Of a stretch of DNA of 55,121 nucleotides, positions 41,474 to 49,259 are shown piece by piece. The stretch's first letter is position 1, and each line of letters starts with the position of its first letter. The notes under the pieces are model-generated. The model saw only the letters and a list, made by a program, of their open reading frames with translations. It was not told the DNA's origin and ran no database searches. A program made the translations under genes and the position numbers. The DNA is from Methylobacterium sp. GTDB lineage: Bacteria; Pseudomonadota; Alphaproteobacteria; Rhizobiales; Beijerinckiaceae. The stretch spans positions 1 to 55,121 of the forward strand of contig PNLY01000026.1 in assembly GCA_013823325.1 (NCBI GenBank), written 5' to 3'.

Positions 41474-43338
41474 GAGTGGTGCGAGGCCGTGCCGTCGCGC
41501 TCGCCATGGCACTGCTGCTCGTCTCTGCGGCGAGTGCCTTGGCCCAGTCCAGCCGCGAGGCGCGGGCCTGCTTCGGCACGAACAAGGCCGATGAACTCCT
41601 GACCCGCTGCCAGGCCGTCATCGCAAGAGGCGATCGTGAGCAGCCTGCTGTCCGCGCCCGGGCGCATGGCCGCCTCGCCGACGTCTTCCGCGAGCGTGGC
41701 GAATCGGACCGCGCCATCCAGGAGTTGAACGCGGCGATCGCGCTGGCGCCGGGCGAACTGCGCTACCTCGCCAACCGGGCTGTCTCCTATTCCGATAAGG
41801 GCGAGCGGACCAAGGCGATCGTCGACTACGGCGCGGCCATTGCTCGCGATCCGAAGAACGCGCTGCTCGTCTTCAACCGCGGCGTCGACTACGCTGCGAT
41901 TGGCGAATTCGACCTCGCCATTGCCGATTTCTCGCAGGCGATCGCGCTGAAGCGCGACTTCACCGAAGCCTTCGACAATCGGGGCGCGGCTTTCTTTCAC
42001 AAGAAGGAGTTCGACAAGGCCGCGGAGGATTTTTCGCGCGCGCTCGCGCTCGATCCGAAATTCGCCAACGCCTGGTACAATCGCGGCGTCCTCCTGACCG
42101 AGCAGAACAAGCTCGATCTTGCGCTGAAGGACTTCGACGAGGCGGTCAAGCTGGCGCCGAATGACGGCTCCGTTCGGGTCAAGCGTGGCAAGGTGCTGTT
42201 CCTGCAGGGCGAGCTCGGCCGCGCCATCGGCGAGTTCAACCTGACCTTGCGCCTCGCCACGGGCTCGGTCGAAGCCTATCAGCTGCGGGCCGCCGCCTAT
42301 ATGAAGCTGGGGCAGCCGCAGCGCGCGATCTCCGACTATACCGCCCTGTTGCGCCTGACCCCGAACGATGCCGGTGCCTTCTACAATCGCGGAGTGGCCT
42401 ATTTGCAGAGCGGCGACGGCGAGCGGGCGGTGCTCGACTTCAATGACGCGGCACGGCTGAAGCCGAACGATCCGGCGACGCTGACTGCGCGGGCCGAGGC
42501 TCGCACCAAGCTCGGCGATGACGAGGCCATTCTCGCCGACCTCGCGGCGGCGCTCGCCATTGATCCAAAATTCGTCCGTGCGCTCGCCGTCCGCGGCAAT
42601 CTGCTGGCCCAGCTCAAGCGCGAGCCCGAGGCTATGGCCGATCTCGACAAGGCGATCGCGCTGGATGCGGCGCAGGCCGAGGCGCATCGTGTCCGCGGCG
42701 ATCTGCTCGCCCGGCAAGGCAAGCTCGCGGCGGCTATCGCCGACTACGATACCGTTCTGCGGCTCTCGCCGAACGATCCGCGCAATCATTGGGCACGTGC
42801 CCAACTGCACATGCGCGCTCGGGACTACGACAAGGCGATCACAGATTTCAGCCGGACGATGGAGCTCGATCCGGCCAATGTCGGTAGCTTCCTGATCGAC
42901 CGTGCCGGCGCCCGCTCCAGGAAGGGCGACAAACAGGGCGCGCTCGCCGATCTGTCGGCGGCGATCGATATCGGTCAGCCAAATGCCGGGCCGGCCTTCT
43001 ATCAGCGGGCCTACCTCCAGGCCGATCTCGACCAGTTCGACAAGGCTTTGGCGGATGTCAGTGAAGCGATTGCCAGGGGCAATACGCGCAGCGAGGCCTA
43101 CAACCTCAAGGCTTGGGCGCTCTACAAGCTTGGTCGGCCGGGCGAGGCTTTGCCCGATGCCGAGCGAGCCGTCCTCGCAGCTCCGGAATCGGCCTATGCG
43201 CTTGATACTCGTGGCCATATCCGCGAGGCGCTGGGCCAGCGTGACGAGGCGATCGCCGACTATCGCGCGGCGCTGAAGCGCGTTCCGGACCTGACCGAGG
43301 CGCGTGAAGCGTTGAAGCGGCTCGGAATCGAACCTTGA
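41458..43338 (+). CDS. secreted protein of tandem TPR repeats
   Basis: A 626-residue protein: signal peptide with cleavage near ASALAQ (residue 30), then about sixteen consecutive tetratricopeptide repeats from residue 60 to the end (for example AIQELNAAIALAPGELRYLA, AFDNRGAAFFHKKEFDKAAE, AIADYRAALKRVPDLTEARE). It contains nothing but repeats, so it should be a periplasmic superhelical scaffold. The start ATG 41458 lies inside the end of the Sel1-repeat gene. The antisense frame of 975 codons over this gene is an artefact of GC-rich third positions. Confidence 0.88.
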   Translation: MRERLRVVRGRAVALAMALLLVSAASALAQSSREARACFGTNKADELLTRCQAVIARGDREQPAVRARAHGRLADVFRERGESDRAIQELNAAIALAPGELRYLANRAVSYSDKGERTKAIVDYGAAIARDPKNALLVFNRGVDYAAIGEFDLAIADFSQAIALKRDFTEAFDNRGAAFFHKKEFDKAAEDFSRALALDPKFANAWYNRGVLLTEQNKLDLALKDFDEAVKLAPNDGSVRVKRGKVLFLQGELGRAIGEFNLTLRLATGSVEAYQLRAAAYMKLGQPQRAISDYTALLRLTPNDAGAFYNRGVAYLQSGDGERAVLDFNDAARLKPNDPATLTARAEARTKLGDDEAILADLAAALAIDPKFVRALAVRGNLLAQLKREPEAMADLDKAIALDAAQAEAHRVRGDLLARQGKLAAAIADYDTVLRLSPNDPRNHWARAQLHMRARDYDKAITDFSRTMELDPANVGSFLIDRAGARSRKGDKQGALADLSAAIDIGQPNAGPAFYQRAYLQADLDQFDKALADVSEAIARGNTRSEAYNLKAWALYKLGRPGEALPDAERAVLAAPESAYALDTRGHIREALGQRDEAIADYRAALKRVPDLTEAREALKRLGIEP

Positions 43339-43359
43339 AGCCCGGCGATATCGCGTTAT

Positions 43360-43380
43360 GGACAGCATGAGCCGCTGTCC
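43360..43380. promoter_or_regulatory. inverted repeat upstream of dgoK
   Basis: GGACAGC and GCTGTCC are perfect 7-bp arms with a 7-nt spacer, 27 bp before the dgoK start. It may be an operator or a hairpin ending the TPR gene transcript; there is no T-run. Confidence 0.35.
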
Positions 43381-43407
43381 ACAGCGGTCGTGACGCCGGA
43401 GCCTGCC

Positions 43408-44304
43408 ATGCCCAAACCCCTGATCGCGCTCGACTGGGGCACGACGCGCGCCCGCGCTTTCCTCATCGGCGAGGATGGCGTCGTGCTGGCGAAACGCATC
43501 GCCGATCGCGGCATCCAGTCGGTCCCGGCCGGCGGCTTCCCGGCGGCCTTCGCCGAGATCGCCGGCGAATTCCGGGCGGCACGGCCTGACGCAGCGGTGC
43601 TGCTCGCCGGCATGGTCGGCAGCCGCAATGGCTGGGTCGAGGCGCCCTATGTCGCTTGCCCGGCGAGCCCGGAGGAAATCGCCGCCGCCGGCCTTGCCGT
43701 CACGCTCGACGACGGCACGCGCGCCACGATCCTGCCCGGCCTCTCCTGCGACGAGGGCGCTTTCGACGTGATGCGCGGCGAGGAGACGCTGATCGTCGGC
43801 CTTGGCCTCACCGATGGCATCGCCTGCCTGCCTGGCACCCATTCGAAATGGGCCGAGGTCAAAGGCGGGCGCATCACCCGCTTCGCCAGCTTTATGACCG
43901 GCGAGGTCTACGGCCTGCTGCGCGAGCACTCGATTCTGTCGCGCCTGGCGAGCGAACCTGCGGGCGATGACACGGCCGAGGGCATGCGGCGTGGGCTGGT
44001 CGCGGCGCAGCGACCGGGCGGCCTGCTCAACGCCGCCTTCCATGCCCGCAGTGACGTCCTCGGCGGGCGCATGCAGGGCGGCGCGGTCGGTCCTTATCTC
44101 TCGGCTCTGCTGGTGGCGCAGGAGATCGCGGGCGCCCGCGCCTTGTTCGGCGGCCTCGGCAATCTGCACTTGGTGGCAGATGGCGTCCTCGCAGGGAGCT
44201 ATGGCCAGGCGCTCGCCGCCGCGGGGCTCGGCTACTCGCTGACCACGCCCGAGGATGCCTTCGTCGCCGGCGTCACCCGCCTCGCGCGGGGCCTTCAGGC
44301 ATGA
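43408..44304 (+). CDS. dgoK: 2-dehydro-3-deoxygalactonokinase
   Basis: A 298-residue kinase that phosphorylates 2-dehydro-3-deoxy-D-galactonate in the DeLey-Doudoroff route of galactose degradation. The N-terminal nucleotide motif IALDWGTTRARAFLI, then LAGMVGSRNGWVEAPYVACP and LPGTHSKWAEV are strong family signatures. A GTG at 43390 would add six residues, but ATG 43408 with GGAG upstream is preferred. The start of the next gene overlaps the stop (ATGA). No dgoA aldolase, dgoD dehydratase or transporter is adjacent. Confidence 0.93.
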   Translation: MPKPLIALDWGTTRARAFLIGEDGVVLAKRIADRGIQSVPAGGFPAAFAEIAGEFRAARPDAAVLLAGMVGSRNGWVEAPYVACPASPEEIAAAGLAVTLDDGTRATILPGLSCDEGAFDVMRGEETLIVGLGLTDGIACLPGTHSKWAEVKGGRITRFASFMTGEVYGLLREHSILSRLASEPAGDDTAEGMRRGLVAAQRPGGLLNAAFHARSDVLGGRMQGGAVGPYLSALLVAQEIAGARALFGGLGNLHLVADGVLAGSYGQALAAAGLGYSLTTPEDAFVAGVTRLARGLQA

Positions 44305-45209
44305 TCATCGTTTTTGGTTCGCTGAACGTCGATCTGGTCACCCCGGTCGAACGTCTGCCCGGCGCCGGCGAGACCGTGCTCGGTCCGGGCTATGCGCTGC
44401 ATCCCGGCGGCAAGGGCGCCAACCAGGCGCTGGCGGCGCGCCGCGCCGGAGCAGAGGTGACGCTGGTCGGCGCCGTCGGTCGCGACGGCTTCGCCGAGAT
44501 CGCGCTTGGCCTCCTGGCCGAGGATGGCGTCGATCTTTTGCATGTCGCCCGCGATGAGGCACCGACCGGCGCCGCCTTCATTGCCGTCGATGCCGCCGGC
44601 TCTAACCAGATCGTCGTCGCGGCCGGCGCCAATGCGCTGGCCAGGGCCGATGCCGTCGAAGCGCTGAAGCCGGGCGAGGGCGACCTGCTGCTGCTCCAGC
44701 GCGAGGTGCCGGAGGGCGAGTGCCTGCGGGCGGCGCGGGCGATGCGCGCCGGCGGCGGCCGGGTGATCCTCAATCTCGCCCCGGCCGGAGCGCCTGATCC
44801 CGCCCTGCTGGCGTTGACCGACATCCTGATCGTCAACGAGCACGAGGCGCTGATCCTCGCCGGCTCGCTCGGCTGGGAGGAGACCGAGCCCGACGCCATC
44901 GCCCAGCGCATCGACGGCGAGCGCGGCATCGCCTGTATCGTCACGCTCGGCGCCGCCGGTGCGGTCGGCTGGCATGGTGGCGTCCGGCGCCGGCTCGAGG
45001 CGCCTGTGGTCGAGGCGGTCGACACGGTCGCCGCCGGCGACAGCTTCGTCGGCGCCTTCGCCGCGGCATTGCAGGCCGGTTTCGGCTTCTCCGGCGCGCT
45101 TCAGCGCGGGCTCGCCGCCGGCTCGCTCGCTTGCACCATGGCCGGCGCCCAGCCGAGCGTGCCGCGGCGGGAGGCGATCGAGGGGCTGGTCGGTAAGAGC
45201 TTCCTGTAG
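44301..45209 (+). CDS. ribokinase-like PfkB carbohydrate kinase
   Basis: A 302-residue PfkB-family kinase. The two family signatures are present: ALHPGGKGANQALAARRAGA near the N-terminus and VDTVAAGDSFVGAFAAAL with the catalytic Asp near residue 250; LIVNEHEALIL is also typical of ribokinase. It resembles RbsK in full length, but coupling to dgoK (ATGA overlap) raises the possibility of another sugar or sugar acid as substrate. No ribose transporter or rbsD is nearby. Confidence 0.88.
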   Translation: MIIVFGSLNVDLVTPVERLPGAGETVLGPGYALHPGGKGANQALAARRAGAEVTLVGAVGRDGFAEIALGLLAEDGVDLLHVARDEAPTGAAFIAVDAAGSNQIVVAAGANALARADAVEALKPGEGDLLLLQREVPEGECLRAARAMRAGGGRVILNLAPAGAPDPALLALTDILIVNEHEALILAGSLGWEETEPDAIAQRIDGERGIACIVTLGAAGAVGWHGGVRRRLEAPVVEAVDTVAAGDSFVGAFAAALQAGFGFSGALQRGLAAGSLACTMAGAQPSVPRREAIEGLVGKSFL

Positions 45210-45377
45210 GGCGAGCTTTCCGTAGAACGCTACCGATCCGGTTGAGTGCGAATTAAGCCTGAGCGCGTTCCCCGAGGCGGAAATGCGTCGGCTGCAGCGG
45301 TTTCGCTGTGCCGATTTACCGTTGGTCAGCACTTCACCCCCAGCGTTTCCGGTGCAAGGCGAGGAAGGGAACGGGTC

Positions 45378-45899
45378 ATGGCCCAGCGGCCGATCGTCTG
45401 GTCTTTGGGCATTGCCGGGATCGCCGGCTTCGCCGCCTTCCAAGCCGCCGGTCGTCTCGACGAGATGACGAGCCGGGAGCCGGCTCCGGCGAGCGTCGCC
45501 TCGAGCGAGCCCGTGCTTGCCAAGTCAGAGCGTGTCCTGACGGTCAATGCCGACTATCGCGGCCACTATCTCGTCCATCCGTCGATCGACAACTACCGGG
45601 TGAAGATGATGGTCGACACCGGCGCGAGCCTGGTCGTGCTGACCGACGCCGATGCCCGCGCGCTCGGGATCAGGCCCGACCGCTCCGCCTATTCGGTCGG
45701 CCTCGGCACCGCCAACGGCGTGGTGCGGGGGGCGAAGACGATGCTGCGCGAGGTGCGGCTCGGCGACATCTCGGTGCGCGATGTCGAGGCCGTGGTGCTG
45801 CCTGCCGGCGCCCTCTCGATCAGCCTGCTCGGCACCTCCTTCCTGCGCCGGCTACGCGGCTACGAGGTCCAGGGCGGCCGCATGGTCCTGCGCGGTTGA
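45378..45899 (+). CDS. membrane-anchored retropepsin-like aspartic protease (TIGR02281-type)
   Basis: A 173-residue protein with one N-terminal transmembrane helix (about residues 7-25) and a single retropepsin-like domain. The active-site motif is MVDTGASLVVLTDADARALG with the catalytic Asp80; the flap region GLGTANGVVRG and the C-terminal LLGTSFLRRL, the hydrophobic motif, are intact. A single domain implies a functional dimer. The family is common in alphaproteobacteria; the substrate is unknown. GAGGAAGGGA lies just before ATG 45378. The longer frame to 45246 adds a non-conserved leader. Confidence 0.88.
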   Translation: MAQRPIVWSLGIAGIAGFAAFQAAGRLDEMTSREPAPASVASSEPVLAKSERVLTVNADYRGHYLVHPSIDNYRVKMMVDTGASLVVLTDADARALGIRPDRSAYSVGLGTANGVVRGAKTMLREVRLGDISVRDVEAVVLPAGALSISLLGTSFLRRLRGYEVQGGRMVLRG

Positions 45900-45920
45900 G
45901 GATCGGGCCGTTTGTTTGCA

Positions 45921-45938
45921 AGCTCATACGGATGAGCT
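45921..45938. repeat. short hairpin after the aspartic protease gene
   Basis: AGCTCAT and ATGAGCT arms with an ACGG loop, 21 bp past the stop. Possible 3'-end structure; there is no T-run. Confidence 0.4.
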
Positions 45939-45970
45939 ATGCCCGCCTTGCGTCCTTGCCCTGTCATGCT

Positions 45971-45992
45971 CAGGCTGCATTCATGTAGCCTG
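45971..45992. repeat. second hairpin before the phosphomannomutase gene
   Basis: CAGGCTGCAT and ATGTAGCCTG pair over 10 bp with one G-T pair and a TC centre, 82 bp before the next start. Could be an operator or a transcript structure. Confidence 0.35.
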
Positions 45993-46074
45993 TGGCCTGT
46001 CCGTACCGCACGCGTCAGCTGCATGGTTTCCGCGCGGGCCTCATCGCCCGTGCTCCTCGAAGATGGATGGCCCG

Positions 46075-47574
46075 ATGTTCCCGAAGCCCCTGCCCGAGCT
46101 CTTCCCCAACACGTTCGAGTACGAATCGCTGCCGATGGTGAAGCCGACCGGCTTCCGCGAATACGATGCGCGCTGGTTCTTCGGGAAGGAGCTCAACCTG
46201 ATGGGCGTCCAGGCCGTCGGCATGGGCCTCGGCACGCTGATCAGGCGCATGGGCGTCAAGCCCGAGATCGTCACCGCCCATGACTTCCGCAGCTATTCCT
46301 CCTCGATCAAGATGGCGCTGGTCACCGGCCTGATGGCGGCCGGCTGCAAGGTCCACGACATCGGCCTCGCCATGTCGCCCATGGCCTATTTCGCCCAGTT
46401 CGAGCTCGACGTGCCTTGCGTCGCCATGGTAACCGCCTCGCACAACGACAATGGCTGGACCGGCATCAAGATGGGGGCGCAGCGTCCCGTCACCTTCGGC
46501 CCCGACGAGATGGGGCAGCTGCGCGACATCGTGCTCGCCGGCGATTTCGACCTTCCCGGCGGCGGCTCCTACCAGTTCGTGCCCGATTTCCCGGCGCGCT
46601 ACATCGCCGACCTGACCAACCGCCCGAAGATCACGCGCAAGCTCAAGGTCATCGCCGCCTGCGGCAACGGCACGGCTGGCGCCTTCGCGCCCCGGATTCT
46701 GGAAGCGCTCGGCTGCGAGGTCATCCCGATGGATGCCGAGCTCGACCACACCTTCCCGCGCTACAATCCGAACCCCGAAGACATGAAGATGCTGCACGCC
46801 ATGGCCGATGCCGTGAAGCAGCACGGCGCCGATGTCGCGCTCGGCTTCGACGGTGACGGCGACCGCTGCGGCGTCGTCGACAACCATGGCGAGGAGATCT
46901 TCGCCGACAAGATCGGCGTGATGCTCGCCCGCGACCTCGGCAAGCTCAATCCGGGCGCGCAGTTCGTCGTCGACGTCAAGTCGACCGGCCTGTTCTCGAC
47001 CGATCCGGAACTGCAGCGGCTCGGCGTCAAGACCGATTACTGGAAGACCGGCCATTCCTATATCAAGCGCCGGGTCCGCGACCTCAATGCCCTCGCCGGC
47101 TTCGAGAAGTCCGGCCACTTCTTCTTCAACGCGCCGGTCGGCCGGGGCTATGACGACGGCGTCGTCACCGCCATCGCCGTGATCGACATGCTCGACCGCA
47201 ACCCGGATAAGTCGATGGCCGAGCTCTATGCCGCCGTGCCGAAGACCTGGGGCACGCCGACCATGGCGGCCAAATGCGCCGACGAGGTGAAATACGGCGT
47301 CAGCGACAAGATCACCAAGCGGATTCAGGCGATGCAGGCAGCGGGCGAAAAGATCGCCGGCCAGGCAATCGTCGACGTCATCACCGTCAACGGCGTGCGT
47401 GTCGTCAACGCGGATGGCACCTGGGGCCTGATCCGGGCGTCCTCGAACAAGCCCGAGCTGGTCGTGGTCTGCGAAAGCCCGGTCTCGGAAGCGCGCATGC
47501 GCGAGATGTTCAAGGCGATCGACGGGGTTCTGCGCGAGAATCCGGAAGTCGGCGCTTACAATCAGACGATCTGA
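46075..47574 (+). CDS. phosphomannomutase/phosphoglucomutase
   Basis: A 499-residue alpha-D-phosphohexomutase that interconverts hexose 1- and 6-phosphates, supplying sugar nucleotides for exopolysaccharide, LPS and glycans. All four family loops are visible: phosphoserine Ser122 in VTASHNDNGWTGIK, metal loop GFDGDGDRCG, sugar loop GFEKSGHFFF and the phosphate-binding loop RASSNKPELVV. ATG 46075 gives the family N-terminus MFPKPLPELFPNT; ATG 46063 (four more residues) is an alternative. The stop is 28 bp from that of the convergent secretin-N0-like gene. Confidence 0.94.
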   Translation: MFPKPLPELFPNTFEYESLPMVKPTGFREYDARWFFGKELNLMGVQAVGMGLGTLIRRMGVKPEIVTAHDFRSYSSSIKMALVTGLMAAGCKVHDIGLAMSPMAYFAQFELDVPCVAMVTASHNDNGWTGIKMGAQRPVTFGPDEMGQLRDIVLAGDFDLPGGGSYQFVPDFPARYIADLTNRPKITRKLKVIAACGNGTAGAFAPRILEALGCEVIPMDAELDHTFPRYNPNPEDMKMLHAMADAVKQHGADVALGFDGDGDRCGVVDNHGEEIFADKIGVMLARDLGKLNPGAQFVVDVKSTGLFSTDPELQRLGVKTDYWKTGHSYIKRRVRDLNALAGFEKSGHFFFNAPVGRGYDDGVVTAIAVIDMLDRNPDKSMAELYAAVPKTWGTPTMAAKCADEVKYGVSDKITKRIQAMQAAGEKIAGQAIVDVITVNGVRVVNADGTWGLIRASSNKPELVVVCESPVSEARMREMFKAIDGVLRENPEVGAYNQTI

Positions 47575-47584
47575 TCGGTCTCGC

Positions 47585-47623
47585 GGGCAGGGCGGGGAGA
47601 GCTACTTCTTCTCCCCGCTGCCC
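47585..47623. terminator. hairpin between converging genes
   Basis: GGGCAG-GG-CGGGGAGA and TCTCCCCG-CTGCCC form an imperfect stem spanning the phosphomannomutase downstream region and the end of the N0-like gene. No T-run is present, so its role as bidirectional terminator is tentative. Confidence 0.4.
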
Positions 47624-48138
47624 GTCGCAGCGGCGTTGCGGGCGCCGCTTTGGCCGCTCGTGCCATCGAAGAACGCCTTGGAATCGCCGAGCTGGGCGCT
47701 CGGCTGGCAATTGGGCGTGCAGGAATAGCTCTCGCGCTCGAGGCCGCGCTGCACAGTCAGGATCGAATCGGTGGCGGCGCCGACGCGAACCGAGGATTCC
47801 GCCAGCAGGGCGCCGGTCGCGTCGAGCGCGATCAGGTTGGTGACGCCGTAGCTCTTGCCGGTGACGATCATCACGCCGTTGCGCTGGACCGTCACGTCCG
47901 CGATCGCCGGATTGCCGACGATCACCGTCTGCGCCTTCTCGGGCAGGCGCAGCACCTTGGCATGGTCGACCACGACCTGGACCGCTTCGCCGACATCGCC
48001 ACGGGATTCCGGGGCTGGCGCGGGAATGAGCCGAGCTTGAGCGCGTACGATATCGGCCGACAGGCTCAAGCCGGCAGCCGCCGCGAGCCCGGCAAGGACC
48101 AGCCTTGGAAAGGATTTGGAGAGCCGCGATCCCGGCAT
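47602..48138 (-). CDS. orphan pilus-assembly/secretin N-terminal (N0-like) domain protein
   Basis: A 178-residue exported protein (signal peptide to about residue 33, ending VRAQA). Residues about 50-125 match the pilus-assembly N-terminal domain of CpaC-type secretins: VVVDHAKVLRLPEKAQTVIV, GNPAIADVTVQRNGVMIVTG and LIALDATGALLAESSV closely parallel the same region of the CpaC encoded at 50680-52191. The secretin pore domain is missing. The C-terminal tail has a possible disulphide pair in SCTPNCQ and a low-complexity Gly/Ala/Ser end. It is encoded opposite to the Flp genes with a 425-bp divergent gap, so it is likely an accessory periplasmic part of the Tad pilus. Confidence 0.8.
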   Translation of the reverse strand: MPGSRLSKSFPRLVLAGLAAAAGLSLSADIVRAQARLIPAPAPESRGDVGEAVQVVVDHAKVLRLPEKAQTVIVGNPAIADVTVQRNGVMIVTGKSYGVTNLIALDATGALLAESSVRVGAATDSILTVQRGLERESYSCTPNCQPSAQLGDSKAFFDGTSGQSGARNAAATGSGEKK

Positions 48139-48563
48139 CGCAATGGACCTCGCGCGCGCCTCAAGGTTTCGAACGGGACGAGGTAAGCCGAAAATGATGA
48201 ATGGATTGCTAAGATCGCGATTTCCGCAGCCAATCCGGCTTTCTCACCGGCCCTGGAAGCCTGATCGTCGCCAATGAAAAGCGCATGGCGATGTCGGGTC
48301 GCTCGCACTGACGAAACGTTATGCGGCGCATTTCTGATTCGTCTGCCGAGTTATATTTGAAGTATCGGAAAGATTATACCTCTCGTTAACTGACAGAGCG
48401 CGCTAAAAGCGCGTTAACCATTGAGCGAAGACCTGTAAAATTCGGCGAATTATTGGGTCGCTTTAACCGATCGGCAAGGCGGGCGTCCTAGTGTCACTCC
48501 TGTCGCTGACCGAAGCCACCTAGAGCGAAGGCAGCAGTCAAACGTGGTGCAAAGGAGCTACCC
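48139..48563. other. divergent regulatory region between the N0-like gene and the Flp pilins
   Basis: 425 bp without a gene. It is AT-rich for this genome and carries three TTAAC motifs in the same orientation and a CGCGCT-AAA-AGCGCG inverted repeat (48399-48413) directly before the best CtrA half-site. No other feature was recognised. Confidence 0.6.
48386..48468 (+). promoter_or_regulatory. cluster of CtrA-type TTAAC sites upstream of flp
   Basis: TTAACTGA starts at 48386, TTAACCAT, the exact CtrA half-site, is at 48414-48421, and TTAACCGA starts at 48463, all on the plus strand and 96-178 bp before the first pilin. CtrA directly activates pilA in Caulobacter, so the location is functionally sensible. 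Confidence 0.5.
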
Positions 48564-48728
48564 ATGAAGAACCTGTTTGCGCGCTTCGCCAAGGACGAGT
48601 CGGGCGCCACCGCCATCGAATACGGCTTGATCGCCGCCCTGATCTCGGTCGTCTGCATCGGCGTCTGGGGCACCGTCGGAACCGGCCTGGTCGGCAAGTT
48701 CACGACGATCAGCGACAAGCTGAAGTAA
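48564..48728 (+). CDS. flp: Flp/Fap-type Tad pilin, copy 1
   Basis: A 54-residue prepilin. The basic leader MKNLFARFAKDESG is cut after glycine 14 by the CpaA-type peptidase; the mature protein starts ATAIEYGLIAALISVVCIG, with the Glu5 and Tyr6 that define the Flp pilin motif, and forms one hydrophobic helix. It assembles into the type IVc Tad pilus used for surface attachment. AAAGGAG lies eight bases upstream. It is the first of three nearly identical tandem copies; it ends KFTTISDKLK. Confidence 0.95.
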   Translation: MKNLFARFAKDESGATAIEYGLIAALISVVCIGVWGTVGTGLVGKFTTISDKLK

Positions 48729-48755
48729 GTTTCATCCGGCAAGCGGAGAAAGACC

Positions 48756-48920
48756 ATGAAGAACCTGTTTGCGCGCTTCGCCAAGGATGAGTCCGGCGCG
48801 ACCGCCATCGAATACGGCCTGATCGCAGCGCTGATCTCGGTCGTCTGCATCGGCGTCTGGGGCACTGTCGGCACCGGCCTGGTCGGCAAGTTCACCACGG
48901 TCAGCGACAAGCTGAAGTAA
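48756..48920 (+). CDS. flp: Flp/Fap-type Tad pilin, copy 2
   Basis: A 54-residue prepilin identical to copy 1 except for Val in place of Ile near the C-terminus (KFTTVSDKLK). The leader, the cleavage glycine and the EY motif are the same. The 27-bp spacer before it resembles the spacer before copy 3, with a GGAG Shine-Dalgarno. The copies have presumably arisen by local duplication. Confidence 0.95.
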   Translation: MKNLFARFAKDESGATAIEYGLIAALISVVCIGVWGTVGTGLVGKFTTVSDKLK

Positions 48921-48948
48921 GCGTCGTCCGGCAAGCGGGGGGAAGACC

Positions 48949-49113
48949 ATGAAGAACCTGTTCAAGCGGTTTGCCAAGGACGAGTCGGGTGCCACCGCCA
49001 TCGAGTACGGCCTGATCGCCGCTTTGATCTCGGTCGTCTGCATCGGCGTCTGGGGCACCGTCGGCACCGGCCTGGTCGGCCAGTTCACGACGGTCAGCGA
49101 CAAGCTGAAGTAA
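48949..49113 (+). CDS. flp: Flp/Fap-type Tad pilin, copy 3
   Basis: A 54-residue prepilin, the most divergent of the three but differing only at leader position 6 (Lys for Ala) and near the C-terminus (QFTTVSDKLK). The mature N-terminus ATAIEYGLIAAL is unchanged. The Shine-Dalgarno region GGGGGGAAG is strong. A stable hairpin 31 bp downstream probably limits transcription into cpaA. Confidence 0.95.
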   Translation: MKNLFKRFAKDESGATAIEYGLIAALISVVCIGVWGTVGTGLVGQFTTVSDKLK

Positions 49114-49143
49114 ACTCGCCAGGGCGATCATCATCGAACGGCA

Positions 49144-49176
49144 GGAAGCGCCTTGGAGCCTATCCAGGGCGCTTCC
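49144..49176 (+). terminator. hairpin downstream of the Flp array
   Basis: GGAAGCGCCTTGGA and TCCAGGGCGCTTCC form a 14-bp stem with one T-G pair and a GCCTA loop, followed by CGTTTGG. The T-run is short, so it may attenuate rather than fully stop transcription, which would let pilins be made in excess over cpaA. Confidence 0.55.
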
Positions 49177-49259
49177 CGTTTGGGGGGTGAATTCCACCTC
49201 GCCTTGTGCCGGTAAGTCTTTGGTGAGGTCGAAGCGGTAATGTCGCCCCTGCTCATCGG

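Noticed and set aside
41242..44169. 975-codon open frame on the minus strand
   Set aside because: It is antisense to the Sel1-repeat, TPR and dgoK genes, which have clear families; high GC removes stop codons in this frame. Its sequence is low-complexity Arg/Glu/Ala-rich with no domain.
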